Part shown: positions 1-11,705 of the stretch, in pieces
Position numbering within the stretch: the first letter of the stretch is position 1
Layout: every line of letters starts with the position of its first letter
DNA from: Panax quinquefolius
Lineage: Eukaryota > Streptophyta > Magnoliopsida > Apiales > Araliaceae
Reading direction: 5' to 3'
DNA length: 64,000 bases
Assembly (NCBI GenBank): GCA_020205615.1
Contig: CM035173.1
Location: 33,907,280-33,971,279, forward strand
The notes under the pieces: model-generated
Seen by the model: the letters and a program-made list of their open reading frames with translations, nothing else
Databases searched by the model: none
What the model was told of the DNA's origin: nothing
Program-made: the position numbers and the translations under genes

Positions 1-897
1 TTAATAATCGAGCCCTGCTTACAACATCCAATAAAGAGAAAATTTACGAGAAATGAGATATCGACGACCGGTTTCAAACCTCTAAGAAACATCCGCACAT
101 ATACGCTCCTCATTCTCCACCAAATGAGGTGCAAACTCGATAACTCGCAAACTTTGCCTCGCATCGAGACACCGCCATGTTGTTTTGTTCCAATCTGATG
201 AACTCCACTTTCTTCATACGATTTAACACTTTCGTGAAAGTATTTGTCATTAAATAGTTTCAAACGCCTCCCAAGACATGCCGAAAAGTACCGGATGGGT
301 ACGCTTCACGCACTCCCACCAAGAGTCCGCCTCGCCACTTTAACATAAAGGTGGCGAATGGAACCTTCGTTCTCCTCCGCATCCCAAGACATCGAATATC
401 TTGTAATTTGTTTGACCCATGTTTCCGCCATGATCGGATCCGCTTTCCTTAAATTCGTGGTCCCAACTTCGAATCGCAATGGTCGTGACAACCCGTGAAT
501 TGCTATCATTTCTCCTCAGATTTTGAACACGAAGTCTCCTCATTCGATTTTGCATGAATCGCAAAAACTTCTAAACATCCCCTCGCTCATCATCTCCGCT
601 TCAATGGTGTTGTTCACAGGAGGAACATTGCCACTGCTGCAGACGTTTCTCCTCGCTGGTGAGAGTACAGCGCTCCACTGGCCTCATTTCCATTGTTAAT
701 ATTCTCAACGACATTCTCAAACATCGCCATAAAACAAGGGTTAATTAAGGAAATCAATATATCACATAATATCCCTATATATCGACCAACTAACAAATAA
801 GCTTAGTAGACACACTAGCTAAGGATTTACTCTGCCTCCCTCCTAGTTCTATTCCCCGATCTCCGCCAGAGATCATATCCCTAAGCTCGATACCAAC
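1..897 (-). pseudogene. Ty3/gypsy gag remnant, reverse orientation
   Basis: Read on the minus strand, roughly 1-330 encodes fragments of a retrotransposon capsid (gag) region. It has the phrases IRLEQNNM and RMFLRGLKP, which recur in the better preserved gag at 58.4-58.8 kb (IKLEQNNM, RMFLRGLKP). The frame is broken by stops and indels, so no functional protein is expected. Gag would have packaged the element's RNA in virus-like particles. The fragment reads away from the LTR at 898-3795 and runs off the left edge, so protease and polymerase, if present, lie outside the window. Between about 600 and 880 lies non-coding leader next to the primer-binding site. Confidence 0.75.
884..895 (-). other. 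Retrotransposon primer-binding site (initiator Met tRNA type)
   Basis: On the minus strand this reads TGGTATCGAGCT, close to the TGGTATCAGAGC sequence that pairs with the 3' end of plant initiator methionine tRNA. It lies two bases inside the LTR end, where minus-strand DNA synthesis is primed, and fixes the element's orientation as minus. Confidence 0.75.
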
Positions 898-1816
898 CGC
901 GACGCCCCAAAATAGTATACATCACCCATTCTCGAAGTCACAATATACATGGTATGTAAACAACTACAACTTTATTATTACAACAAGAAACTGTGAGTTT
1001 AAATACAAATATTATCTTCTGTATAATATCTATACTCAAATAAATCCTCATCACATTTATCGATACATTATTTTACAAAATGGTGAGGACTACTAAACAA
1101 CTCTCTCTAGAACCTTCATTCCATACCCCGACTGTACTCACTCGCTATATTCTCGCCTCCCGAGAAAAATGGAACAAAAAGGAAAAGGGTGAGCTCAACT
1201 AGCTCAAGAAAGAATATTACGACTAAGATAATATACAACAAATTATCGTTAGTCTTCAACAGGAAAAATCTAATGTAATACAATAGACAACAAATTTTAA
1301 ATCAATATTCGCAAATGAAATAATAATTCATTAGAAGAGTTAAGAGAGAATGCAAACTACTATCTTCTATGTATGAATTTAAAAGTTCATCGCTCATCTT
1401 TTATCCCTCAGAACATCAATCAATATACATCCGAATCAAATATTCATCTTTGCACTATGTGCCAAAGATATTCATCATCATTGGTCATGTTCATCTAAAC
1501 ACTGCTCATCTTTGCACTACTGCCAAAGATATTCTTCAGAAATCATTCATCTTTGCACCACAGCCAAAGATATTCAATAATATCATCATTTAAGACCGAG
1601 GATGATGAAAATATTTTTTTAAAGAAACGAATCCAAAGGAAACAAAATGACAAGGATTAAGGATTAAGGATTCGATTTTGTTTTATCCATGTTTCAAAAT
1701 ACCTCAAAAATAATCATAGTGGTGTAAAATTCAAGAATGATCAAAACATGGATACAATCAAAGCTAGTATCCGAGAATAGATATTTTGGACTAAAAGAAG
1801 AAATTTTTTTTTTTTT

Positions 1817-2000
1817 CATGAATAAAGGTCAGATACGTGAATAAGGCCAGATACGTGAATAAGAATCTCGACACCAAAAAAGATAGAAATTCCACAAAAA
1901 ACATCTTCACGCTTCAATAATAAGACTCGTGAATAAGAATCGTGAATAAGAACTCATGAATAAGAACTCGTGAATAAGAAACTCATGAATAAGAACCCAT
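1817..2000 (-). repeat. Short tandem array (about 14-bp unit) in LTR leader
   Basis: Imperfect direct repeats of a unit like CGTGAATAAGAACT. The equivalent array at 28308-28505 has GTGAATAGTAACTC, so the variant (TAAGAA versus TAGTAA) is shared across units within a copy but differs between copies, which suggests local homogenisation. It lies downstream of the LTR TATA box, so it would be transcribed. Confidence 0.7.
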
Positions 2001-2271
2001 ACATGAAAAAGTTCCAAATTTGATAAAAAGTTCCAACCAATATTTCAAAGATAATGATATCAAGAAATAATATCATTCGAGAAGAAAATAACATCCCTTA
2101 CCTCGAAAAGATTAAGATTTCTAATTGGAATAATGCATATAGTGTCAACAAGGAACTCAGACCGCTTAACAATACTCAAAGTATACTCAAAATACTCACA
2201 AGAATACGCCGATAATATAGAGAGAGAAAACTTCATTTTCTCGTGTGATTTTCAATTCTAACCCCAAGACC

Positions 2272-2280
2272 CTATTTATA
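2272..2280 (-). promoter_or_regulatory. LTR TATA box
   Basis: The minus strand reads TATAAATAG, the same motif found at the matching place in the other LTR copies of this window. Transcription would start about 30 bp further on (lower coordinates) and run toward the gag remnant. Confidence 0.6.
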
Positions 2281-3795
2281 GAAAACGCTTGTAACACCAA
2301 AGTAGTAAAATTTATTAAAATATTAATATATATATAAAATCTTCACACCACCTTTGAATCTGAATTTCAGCAATTGAACACATGCCTCACACATGCAAAA
2401 AACGTTTTTTTGTAAAAAAATATTTAAAACTTCAAAAATTAATTATTTTGAGCTTCGTAACTTCAATAATTCATAATAAATAGCCCTTTTATCGAAAAAT
2501 TGAATCTCATGAGTTTTTATAGGAAATTCAATTCTCTACAACTTTGCGTAAGAAAGTTTTTCCAAATTCCAAATGGAAATTGACCAAATCCACAAACCAA
2601 CGATTTTGTGCTATAATCAAATTTCACCAATAAATGGGGTCCACCGACATGTTTAACATGTTTTAAACATTTATTGCAAACAAAATACTCTTCCTCCTCA
2701 GATACTCATATATCCCACATTCGTTGTAAAATATCACCATTATTATATTATTAAAATATAATAATATATTTAAACGAATTATTTTATCGTAAAAAGATAA
2801 AATTTCAATTTTCAACAATTGTCACATTAAAATTTTCTCCATCTATATCCACATAAAATCAATATTTTTCTCATCATATGAATCAATAATTAATTATTCA
2901 CAAATAATATTATGTAATCACAATATCGACAACCCGCAGCGCCTCCTGTGAGCAGAGGGGCTTTCCAATAAGAATTTCTTCTTCATCACAAGCAATTAGG
3001 TGACCAAACCTCTCCTGTAGATGTAACTTTCTAGACATTGCCAATAATGTTATCTAATAATATTATTCAGATAATATGAATTATTGCTTCGATAATGAAA
3101 AATATCTGTAGAATGACAATTATCAAACAACAAAGAATATAAAATATCAACGCAAAGAATTATTAATCAATCAATAAAATATCGAATAAGAATTATCAGA
3201 ACCATTATCGAGTAAAGGCCTTCAATAATAAGAATCAATAATCGTGCGTACAAACGCGCAGACATCGTGTTTTAACCACCGAGTATTCCAATAAAAGTTA
3301 ACTCAGAATAACTACGCCGCTATTTTTAAACAACTTATATTTGCTGCTTTTTCTTCATCCAATCGCTTTCACATGGGGCCCACATACGGTCGCGAATATA
3401 CCCATCGCATTTAATATCCCCGACAAAAGCATTTAATATTCCACCACCAAACTAATATTCCCTACAACAATGAATATTTTATAACCACTTGCTTATTTTG
3501 AAATATTTGCAAATGATTTAACCCCTAACTATCCACATTAATCAAATCAACCTTACTATTTCAAAATAATAAATAGAGAAAATTAAATTTCATTAATAAT
3601 AATTCATATCTACGACAAAGATATACTAATTAATCAGAAACCAATAACCAAACTTTTGCTTACTAAATTATAAAATTTCCTACCTTAATAAAGATAAATA
3701 AATTTCAACTATACATTATATCAAATTTATTCCATTATTTCAAAATAATATTTATAAAATAATTCATCTTTATTTATTAAATTCATCTTCTTACA

Positions 3796-4740
3796 AATAA
3801 TATACCAAAATACTATCCAATCGTCAGAGGTGATCATATATTAAATTCATGCCAAAGATATCAATTTAACAATTCAATACCAAAGATATGACTTAATATC
3901 ACATCACATGAATACACAAATTATCCATTTCATATCATGGCCAAGGATATTCATGAGAATTTAAAATCATGATTAATTAATCCATATCATCATAATCAAC
4001 CACTAGTCTATCGATACTACGATCAAAAGATGACTTTTACCACATCCATGAATTAATATTTCATCACGAGACTCATTTCAATAATTAATCCATATCATCG
4101 AATCCAAATCATCAAGGATATTCATTATGCGACGCACACGAATTATCCTACTACGCCAAAGATAATCGTATTCATTAAGATCAATGCACCACAAATTATC
4201 CATGCACTACGCACTACCAAAGATAATCGTATTCATTAAGTATTACCACAAATTATCCATGCATTATCCAAAGATAATCGTATTCACTACGTACCAAAGA
4301 TAATCGTACGTGCCAAAGATTCATTCATTAGTATCACGACCACAAATTATCCATGCACTACTACCAAAGATAATCGTGGTATTCATTAGTATCACGACCA
4401 CAAATTATCCATGCACTACGTACAAAGATAATCGTATTCATTAGTATCACGACCAATAAATTATCCATGCACTACGTGCCAAAGATAATCGTATTCATTA
4501 AGATCACGCACCACAAATTATCCATGCACCACGTGCCAAAGATAATCGTGTTTTCAATTACTACCATGATTATACCAAACAATCCTCGGTCATAATCATA
4601 CCAAGTCCATCTACGCACGTGAGCCATAGATGACTTTCAACATAATATAAGAATGAGGATCATGTCAATGATATAAAGAATCAATCAAATGAGATAAATG
4701 ATAAATATTAAACATTTATAATATAATTTATCCAGATTCA
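3796..4740 (-). mobile_element. Truncated gypsy LTR fragment, reverse orientation
   Basis: Begins immediately after the TGTAAG end of the previous LTR. It carries leader-type sequence seen in the other LTRs (ACCAAG..CATCTA..GCACGT..GCC, and ATGAGGAT). It lacks terminal sequence and primer site, so it is a fragment joined head-to-tail with its neighbour. Its middle is the hairpin array at 4090-4560. The right limit is approximate. Confidence 0.55.
4090..4560. repeat. Tandem array of about 60-bp hairpin units
   Basis: About seven imperfect copies of a 55-70 bp unit containing AAATTATCCATGCACTACG followed by GCCAAAGATAATCG. Within each unit ATTATC and GATAAT can pair, so each could form a small stem-loop in RNA. 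Single versions of the unit occur in the other LTRs (for example 9969-10010 and 11800-11840). The array is therefore a local expansion inside an LTR. Confidence 0.7.
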
Positions 4741-5879
4741 AGAATATCCCCATGTTATCAATCACTTAATAATCTTATAATCTAATATCATTAATATTAT
4801 AACAATATTTTAATCACTTAAATTTATAAACAATTTATTTCAATTGTTTACGCTTTTACCATATAATGCATTTAATCATTCAAAAATGCCATACTCATAA
4901 GATATCATCACCAATGATCAAATCCTCATCAAAAAATATGCATATACTCTATATAGGATTCTCTAGCCATAAAATCCTATTTTTCAACTTTGTTACTCAC
5001 ATAACATATTTAACTCATATGTTCAGAATCAAACTATTTTTATGAAAAATATCAAATCAGTCCCAAAAATATTTCTTTTCTGGGATTTAGCATAATATAG
5101 TCCCATAATGAAAATATATTTTTCTAAATTTTTAAAATTTATTTACTATTTTTCAAAATCAATTTCTAATTAATTCCTTAAGAAATTAGCTACCTCAAGT
5201 TTAACTCCCAAAATTCCCAAATCTTGGCAGGACCTTACACATGTTAATGTGAGCCTCCAGTTTAAATTTTATGGTCATCTGAGTTGTAGAACTCCGGTTA
5301 TATAGCATTTTTTCATCGAAAATCCTAAATATTGAAATGGTCATAACTTGCTCATTTTAAGTCGGAATGAGCTCATTTTTGGACACGATGTTCTTTATAC
5401 CATATACTTTTATGTCCCAAAAGGCCTGAATTTTTCTCACTAATTAAGTGGCTGAAACAGCCCTTACAAAAACGTGGCAGCAATTTTTTGGACATTTTCA
5501 AGTTTTGACTCCTTTGCTAAAAATCATCCACACAAAAATCTACAACACCTTTTTTCAGTGATTCCACTTGGATTAGTTAGGTAACTCATAGATCTAACTC
5601 TAGGACTTGACCACACTCAAAAATTCAAAATATAATAGGAGATTTGGTCAATTGAATTTCATGTTACGCTTTTCACCAAAATCGGGTTTTTAACTCCTTG
5701 TGATTTTTAAGAAACTTTCATGTTTTCACATACTAACCAACATAACTCATCATAACACTTACTAATACCACGATACCCATGATTTTCATTAGTCCAATGC
5801 TTTTATTATGACTTTCATCATAAACCACGTAAACTGCTCATTTTAGTCAAGAAATATTTGAGGGTTTAAGAAATGGGTT
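4741..5879. other. Unclassified, probably retrotransposon-derived sequence
   Basis: No credible gene. It contains GGACCTTACA at 5232-5241 (minus strand TGTAAGGTCC), like an LTR start, followed by non-coding sequence with no clear match elsewhere in the window. It sits between an LTR fragment and reverse-strand gypsy internal sequence, so an LTR piece of another gypsy family is the simplest reading. Confidence 0.35.
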
Positions 5880-6176
5880 TTCAGATCGGGGTCAATACAA
5901 AATTCGATTTCACGCCTAAGTAGGCTAAGAAGTCTTCAAGAATACGCCAAGAAATTTATTAATAATAGAAATATCATTCAAAACTGTGACTCTCATCCAA
6001 GACTTGGATAAGACGTCACATCGATACCAATCGTGACTTCTATCCCTTAACCTAGATAAGACCTCACAATGATACCTATAAACTTGCCATCTTCATTCAC
6101 GATGTCGCCACGTAAAGTCCGCTTTGGTGTATTCCACACAAGGAAGTCAACAACGAAAGGTTCGGGGCTCTTTTAC

Positions 6177-6383
6177 TTATGGCTTGATATGACAATAATC
6201 GACTTTAGTAGTTTGGTTACTTGAATTCGCATAACAAAGTTGGTTATGAATATAAAAGCTAACAACCTTACGAAAAGCATGATGAGTAGTTAACCAATTG
6301 ATTCCTAAAATCACATCAAAGGCAAGTATTTTCAAAAAGATAAGATCGACAGTAACGTGAAAGTGTTTATTTGAATCAAACAA
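6177..6383 (-). pseudogene. Gypsy retropepsin fragment
   Basis: An open segment of about 68 codons containing FDVILGINWLTTHHA, the conserved distal protease motif of plant Ty3/gypsy elements (usually DVILGMDWL..), followed by RKVVSFYI. The matching region at 59.7-59.86 kb has LLIMPKLITFRKVVSFHI after frameshifts. The catalytic DSG motif is not visible in this open segment, so it is only a fragment. Confidence 0.7.
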
Positions 6384-7106
6384 GATTTAAAAATAGTAAT
6401 GCAGAACGAAGGCTCCTACTAACGAAGTTTCAACTAATAAGTCAAAGTCTAACTTCTCCTGAGTCAAATTTAAACGCTGAACGCAAGCAAGAGAGATAAA
6501 ATAATGGGTAGAACCCAGATCTTATAAGGTATAGACTTCGCAATTTATAATTAACTAACCCGTGCTAACTTCGTTCGGGCTTACTCGCTTTTTTGAGAAG
6601 TCATGAAAAATGCACTTCCTAAAACCAACGACTTTATTTTGTCCATATCCACCTTTGGTGCCACCGTCCCAGCCTAGACTCGACTTTGGTGCACAACAAA
6701 ATTGAGCTAAATGACATTTCTTCTTGCAATTTCCACTTCTATTATCTTTGCCATGATTACCAATCAAGTGGTTACCATTCTTAGCATGATAATTTCCCCA
6801 CGATGGTTATCATTGTTTCGATAAAATGCTGCCACCAAAGATGATTATTATCGTATTGTTGGTCGTTACCTTTTGTTTGAAATGAATCAACACTCTCATG
6901 TGCTTCATTGCTTATCTCAAAGATTTTCGGATGTCATTCTCAAACACCGCCACAAAACAAGGGTTAATTAACATATCACATATTATCCCTATACTCTAAT
7001 TCCACCAATTAAATACCAAATAAATTTAGGTAGGTCATACTAGTAAGGAATTTCCCGCTCTCCCTCCTAGTTCTTATCTCACATCTCAGCCAGGATCATA
7101 TCCCTA

Positions 7107-7118
7107 AGCTCGATACCA
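7107..7118 (-). other. Retrotransposon primer-binding site
   Basis: The minus strand reads TGGTATCGAGCT, identical to the site at 884-895 and directly next to an LTR end (GGGGGCGTCAC). It marks the LTR/internal junction of a second minus-strand gypsy element. Confidence 0.75.
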
Positions 7119-8094
7119 ACCGTGACGCCCCCAAAAATTAGGTATACGCCACCCATCTGGGTCGCCACTTACATGGTACATAAATTCAAATACAAACTTA
7201 ATTATACATCCGTCGTCGTAACATACGACAATACATAAACCGAGAGTTCTAATAGAATATTGTCATTTAGACAATATCCATACTCAAGGAGTCCTCATTA
7301 CATTTATTGTCACACTATTTAACGTAATAGTGAGGACTACTAATGCTATCTTCGGGACCATCACTCTTTTCCCCGACTCGTCCGCCTATATTCTCATTTC
7401 TCAAGAGAACAGGTGAAAGAAAGGGTGAGCTCAACTAGCCCAAGAAGAAATATTATGACTAAGATAATGCGTAATAAATTATCATTAGTTCTTCAACAAA
7501 TGTTAAACCGATAAAATACAATAGACAACGGCTTTAATCGCAGCGGAATATGCAATCCATTAAAAGAGTCAAGTAGAAAATAAAGTCTACTATCTTTTAG
7601 GTTTTAAAAGGTTTTCATCAATTTTTATCACTAAGACTCGCTTTTAATGAATAAACCACAATATCTAATCATCCTCGCATACCACGGCCAAGGATTTTCA
7701 TCAAATTATCAATGGTCACGACTATACCGAATCACCCCGGTCATAATCATACCAAAAACTATCCATCATCGCATTACAAAGCCATCGAGGACTTTTTGTC
7801 ACATCATTTATATCAAGCCATGATTATACCGAATGATCCTCGGTCATAATCATACTAAGTTCATCTATGCACGTAAGCCAAAGATAACATAATATAACAT
7901 GAGGATGATGACAATGACATAATAATTCAATAAAACAAGTTCACGAATTAATTTATTCAGAACTAATAACGCCCAAATTGTCAACATGATATCGCTTTAG
8001 TAGAGTAAAATTCAAGAATGATCGTAAAAATATTTTTCATTAAAAATATTGGATGAAACGCAAATATCAAGGATATTCCACTAATTTCATGGAG

Positions 8095-8530
8095 TATATA
8101 AGTCAAAGTTTTAACCAACCGGGTATAATAAAGAATGGAATAACAAAAGAAATCACCACGCACGCGATAGATCTGACAGTAAAAGTTATTCCAATGTAAT
8201 AATAATAAAGGAACCAGTCCGCATCGTAAAAGCGACAACGATGTGATGTTCCAATGTAATAATAATAATAATAAAGATGGAACCAGTCCTGTAAAACACA
8301 TGATGTGATATTCCAATGTAATAATAAAGAATGGAATAATGGAAGAAGATCACCAAGTATAGGATTCAGCGTATATAAAAAGTTATTCCAATGTAATAGA
8401 TAAGAATGGAATAACATAAGGATTTCACCAAGTATAGTGGTATGCCTGGCGTATACAAAGTTATGTATAGGGTATGCCACTTTTTAAAGTTATTCCAATG
8501 TAATAATAAAGAATGGAATAATGTAAGTTC
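8095..8530 (-). repeat. Tandem hairpin repeats in LTR leader
   Basis: Six or more units in which AGTTATTCCAATGTAATAAT is followed by AAGAATGGAATAA. TTATTCCA and TGGAATAA are complementary, so each unit can fold as a short stem-loop. The units lie downstream of the LTR TATA box and so in the predicted transcript leader. Equivalent units appear at 10155-10390, 12240-12620, 15820-16150 and, on the plus strand, 56350-56800. Confidence 0.75.
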
Positions 8531-8704
8531 TCTTCATGAATAAGAAAGAATAACACCCCTTACGAAAGCACAACAAATAATATTCCCTACCTTAGAAGAC
8601 CGAATATTGGAAAAGTGAAGTAGCGAATAATTTTTTTCTTTCTCTCTATAGTTTTCTCTCAGAGTTCAATTGAATTAGTAAGAAATAATGAAGGAATGAG
8701 CTTT

Positions 8705-8713
8705 CTATTTATA
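8705..8713 (-). promoter_or_regulatory. LTR TATA box (copy 1)
   Basis: The minus strand reads TATAAATAG, preceded by TTTTTC, about 160 bp downstream of the GTAATTAC tandem array. It is a strong match to a plant TATA box at the expected U3/R boundary. Confidence 0.65.
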
Positions 8714-8867
8714 GAAAAACTAAGGTGGCTCTTGGTCTTAACGAAGGGTCAAAATGACTCTTGGTAATATCAAGAGACAACTACTATTCATGAAGGGTAA
8801 TTAACCCTGGAACAATCAAGAAGGCGCTTAACTCTTGGTAATATCAAGGGACAACTACTATTTCATG

Positions 8868-9178
8868 AAAGGGTAATTACTATCGACGAAGGTAATTACT
8901 ATCGATTTAAGGTAATTACTATTCACAAAGGTAATTACTATTAACAAAGGTAATTACTATTACAAAGGTAATTACTATTTGAAGGTAAATACTATTGACG
9001 AAGGTAAATACTTATTGACGAAGGTAATTACTATTCACAAAGGTAATTACTATTCACAAAGGTAATTACTATTCACAAAGGTAATTACTATCGACGAAGG
9101 TAAATACTATCGATTTAAGGTAATTACTATTCACAAAGGTAATTACTATTCACAAAGGTAATTACTATCGATTTAATG
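8868..9178 (-). repeat. U3 tandem array of GTAATTAC-containing units (copy 1)
   Basis: About 17 imperfect copies of an 18-19 bp unit. On the plus strand the unit is AAGGTAATTACTATTCACA, with variants ending TATCGACG or TATCGATTT and some with AAATAC instead of AATTAC. The core GTAATTAC is an 8-bp palindrome containing TAATTA. The array is just upstream of the LTR TATA box, where an enhancer would act. Function is inferred from position only. Confidence 0.85.
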
Positions 9179-10558
9179 GACTCTTAGATGATGACATATG
9201 GGCCCCCCATAAAATAATCAAAGTTACCACAAACGCCTCATAATGTACTCTTTATATACATCAAGGATTGAATAAATATTACCACAAATCATTTTATTTT
9301 TAATCAACACATATTTAATCTTTCAACAATTATTAATCATTTATAACTTGTCGCCTCAATTAATAATTTAATACTATAACATATTATATGTATGATATCG
9401 TGACAATAATTGAATCAATAATATAAGAGATATGATGCAAAGAATTATCGTAGCAATAATCGAAAGCATAAATGTGAGTGACTTCTCACGTAAAGCATCA
9501 ATAATCAATATCGTGTGCTACTATACAACTACGCCAGACATCGCATTTTTTACTACTAGGGTAGTTCAACAGCTTTTTTTTCAGTAACACCTCCGCCGTT
9601 ATTTTTATAGAAAAATAATTTTGTCGCTTTTCTAACTACGACAATACTTCCATTCATGGGGTCCACTAATGATTGAGCCGTCGTCATTTAATATTCCCTA
9701 ATAAAAAGAATATTCCCCAACCAAACGAATAATATTTTATAACAACTCGCTTACTTTGCAAAATTTATAAATATTACCCACAACTATAACATTATATCAA
9801 ATTTATTCCATAATATTCAAAAATAATATTTATAAAAAATTCATCTTTATTTATAAAAGTTTGGGTCTTACATTTTTCATCACTTTTATCATTTGGGACT
9901 CAAATTTTAATAAATAATCCACATCATCCCCAAGACTACGACTAAGGATATTCATTTAGATATCACAACCACAAATTATCCATGACCACGAGCCAAGGAT
10001 ATTCGTGTATTCATCAATGTTCATGATCATGCCAACAACCTGGCCCATCAATGCACTATAAATAAAAGGAACGTGTCCACAGAAAGCGACAAAAACAGGA
10101 TGTTCCAATGTATAATAATAAAAAGACGGAACGAAGTCGGTGTAAAACACATGCACGCAGGATATTCCAATGTAATAATAAAGAATGGAATAATGAAGAA
10201 GATCACCAAGTATAGGGGATTAAGCGTGATACAAAGTTATTCTAACGAATAGATAAGAATGAAATAACATAAGGATTTCACCAAGTATAGGGTACGCTGG
10301 CGTATACAAAGTTATGTATAGGGTATGCCACTTTTACAAAAGTTATTCCAACGAGAATAATAAAGAATGGAATAATGAAGTTCTCTTCATGAATAAGAAA
10401 GAATAACACCCTTTACGAGCACAACACAAATAATATTCCCTACCTAGAAGACCGAATATTGGAAAAGTGAAGTAGCAGAATACTTTTCTTCTTCTCTCTA
10501 TAGTTTCTCTCTGTAGTTTCAAATTGAATTCGTAAGAAATAATGAAGGAATGAGCTTT

Positions 10559-10567
10559 CTATTTATA
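10559..10567 (-). promoter_or_regulatory. LTR TATA box (copy 2)
   Basis: Minus strand TATAAATAG in the same context as copy 1, followed by the conserved segment with ATTATTTCTTACGAATT. Confidence 0.6.
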
Positions 10568-10734
10568 GAAAAACCGAGGGTGGCTCTTGAGGTCTTAACG
10601 GCGGTCAAAATGACTCTTGGTAATATTGAAGAGATAACTCTTTTATTTCATGAAGGGGTAATTAACCCTTGGAACAAGAAGAGACAGTTAACTCTTGGTA
10701 ATATCAAGGACAACTACTATTTGCGAAAGGGTAA

Positions 10735-11020
10735 TTACTTATTGGACGAAGGTAATTACTATTCACGAAGGTAATTACTATTCACAAAGGTAATTACTAT
10801 CGATTAAGGTAAATACTATCGACGAAGGTAAATACTATCGACGGGTAAATACTATCGACGAAGGTAAATACTATTCACAAAGGTAATTACTATTCACAAA
10901 GGTAATTACTATTCACAAAGGTAATTACTTATCGATTTAAGATAAATACTATCGACGAAGGTAATTACTATTCACAAAGGTAATTACTATTCACAAAGGT
11001 AATTACTATCGATTGAAGGG
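10735..11020 (-). repeat. U3 tandem array of GTAATTAC-containing units (copy 2)
   Basis: About 14-15 units of the same 18-19 bp repeat as in copy 1, in a different order of variants: TATCGACG forms cluster at 10795-10870 and TATTCACA forms flank them. The arrays have therefore rearranged independently since duplication. Confidence 0.85.
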
Positions 11021-11705
11021 ACTCTTAGATGATGACATATGCCCCCCCATAAAATAATCAAAGTTACCACAAACGTCTCATAATGAGACTCTTTATATAC
11101 ATCGAGGATTGAATAAATATTACCACAAATTATTTTATTTTTAATCAACACATATTTAATCTTTCAACAATTATTAATCATTTATAACTTGTCGCCTCAA
11201 TTAATAATTTAATACTATAACATATTATACGTGATGATAATCTTTGACAATAATTGAATCAATAATATAAGAGATATGATGCAAAGAATTACTATAGCAA
11301 TAATTGAAAGCATAGCCGAGTGACTTCTCACGTAAAGATCAATAATCAATATCGTGTGCTCTATACAACCACGTAGACATCGCTTTTTACTAACGGGTAG
11401 TTCAACAAATTTTGATGGTAACACCTCTGCCAAGTTATTTTTTATAGAAAAATAATTTTGTCATTTTCTAACTACGACAATACTTCCATTGTGGGGTCCA
11501 CTAATGATTGAGTAGTCGTCTGAATATTTCCCCGACAAAAAGAATATTCCCAACCAAACTAATATTTTATAACAACTTGCTTACTTTTGCAAAATTTATA
11601 AATATTACCCACAACTATAACATTATATCAAATTTATTCCATAATATTCTAAAAAATAATATTTATAAAAAATTCATCTTTATTTATAAAAAGTCGGGTC
11701 TTACA

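Larger units (their letters stand above)
898..3795 (-). mobile_element. Ty3/gypsy 5' LTR, reverse orientation
   Basis: Long LTR of about 2.9 kb. Its 3' end (GGGGCGTCG, cf. GGGGGCGTCACA in the solo LTR at 27.3-30.0 kb) abuts the primer-binding site. Its other end, at about 3795, reads TGTAAGAAG on the minus strand, resembling the family's TGTAAGACCC start. A TATA box lies at 2272-2280 and a short tandem array in the predicted leader at 1817-2000. The last 200 bp resemble the other LTR subfamily (7121-9872), so this copy may be mosaic. The terminal CA has mutated. No coding sequence is credible inside. Confidence 0.7.
5880..7118 (-). pseudogene. Ty3/gypsy internal region remnant: zinc knuckle, protease, RT start
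   Basis: Minus-strand internal sequence adjoining the LTR at 7121. Going 5' to 3' on that strand there is a primer-binding site (7107-7118), leader, a decayed zinc-knuckle segment near 6640-6720 (KCHLAQFCC, cf. CxxCxxxGHxxxxC), an aspartic-protease segment at about 6200-6350, and near 5900-5960 the beginning of reverse transcriptase (FLG.F..., aligning with 60.0 kb). The capsid part of gag is missing and frames are interrupted, so this is a deleted, inactive copy. The zinc knuckle would bind RNA and the protease would process the polyprotein. Confidence 0.7.
7121..9872 (-). mobile_element. Ty3/gypsy LTR, copy 1 of a head-to-tail LTR array
   Basis: About 2.75 kb. It starts on the minus strand with TGTAAGACCC (9872 downward) and ends with GGGGGCGTCAC next to the primer-binding site. 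It contains, in transcription order, a tandem GTAATTAC array (8868-9178), a TATA box (8705-8713), a run of hairpin-forming repeats (8095-8530), and the U5 end. Plus-strand sequence beyond 9872 continues straight into a second LTR copy truncated in its U5 part. No coding region is credible; apparent reading frames here are low-complexity artefacts. Confidence 0.8.
9873..11705 (-). mobile_element. Gypsy LTR copy 2, truncated at its U5 side
   Basis: About 1.83 kb, head-to-tail with copy 1. It starts on the minus strand with TGTAAGACCC at 11705 and breaks off at 9873 with GTGATGAAAAA, lacking the last ~500 bp that intact copies have. It has its own TATA box (10559-10567), hairpin units (10155-10390) and GTAATTAC array (10735-11020). 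The junction to copy 1 is the same as the junction to copy 3 at 11705/11706. Confidence 0.75.

Noticed and set aside
4090..4560. Regularly spaced short repeats resembling a CRISPR array
   Set aside because: Unit length and spacing are irregular, spacers are themselves related, there are no cas genes, and the setting is a plant LTR.
7981..8480. Overlapping minus-strand reading frames rich in Leu, Tyr, His and Trp (111 and 125 codons), also at 12104-12629 and 56333-56548
   Set aside because: They are created by repeated hairpin units inside LTRs (TTATTCCATTC..ATTGGAATAA), occur in two frames over the same bases, and vary with the repeats. Not genes.
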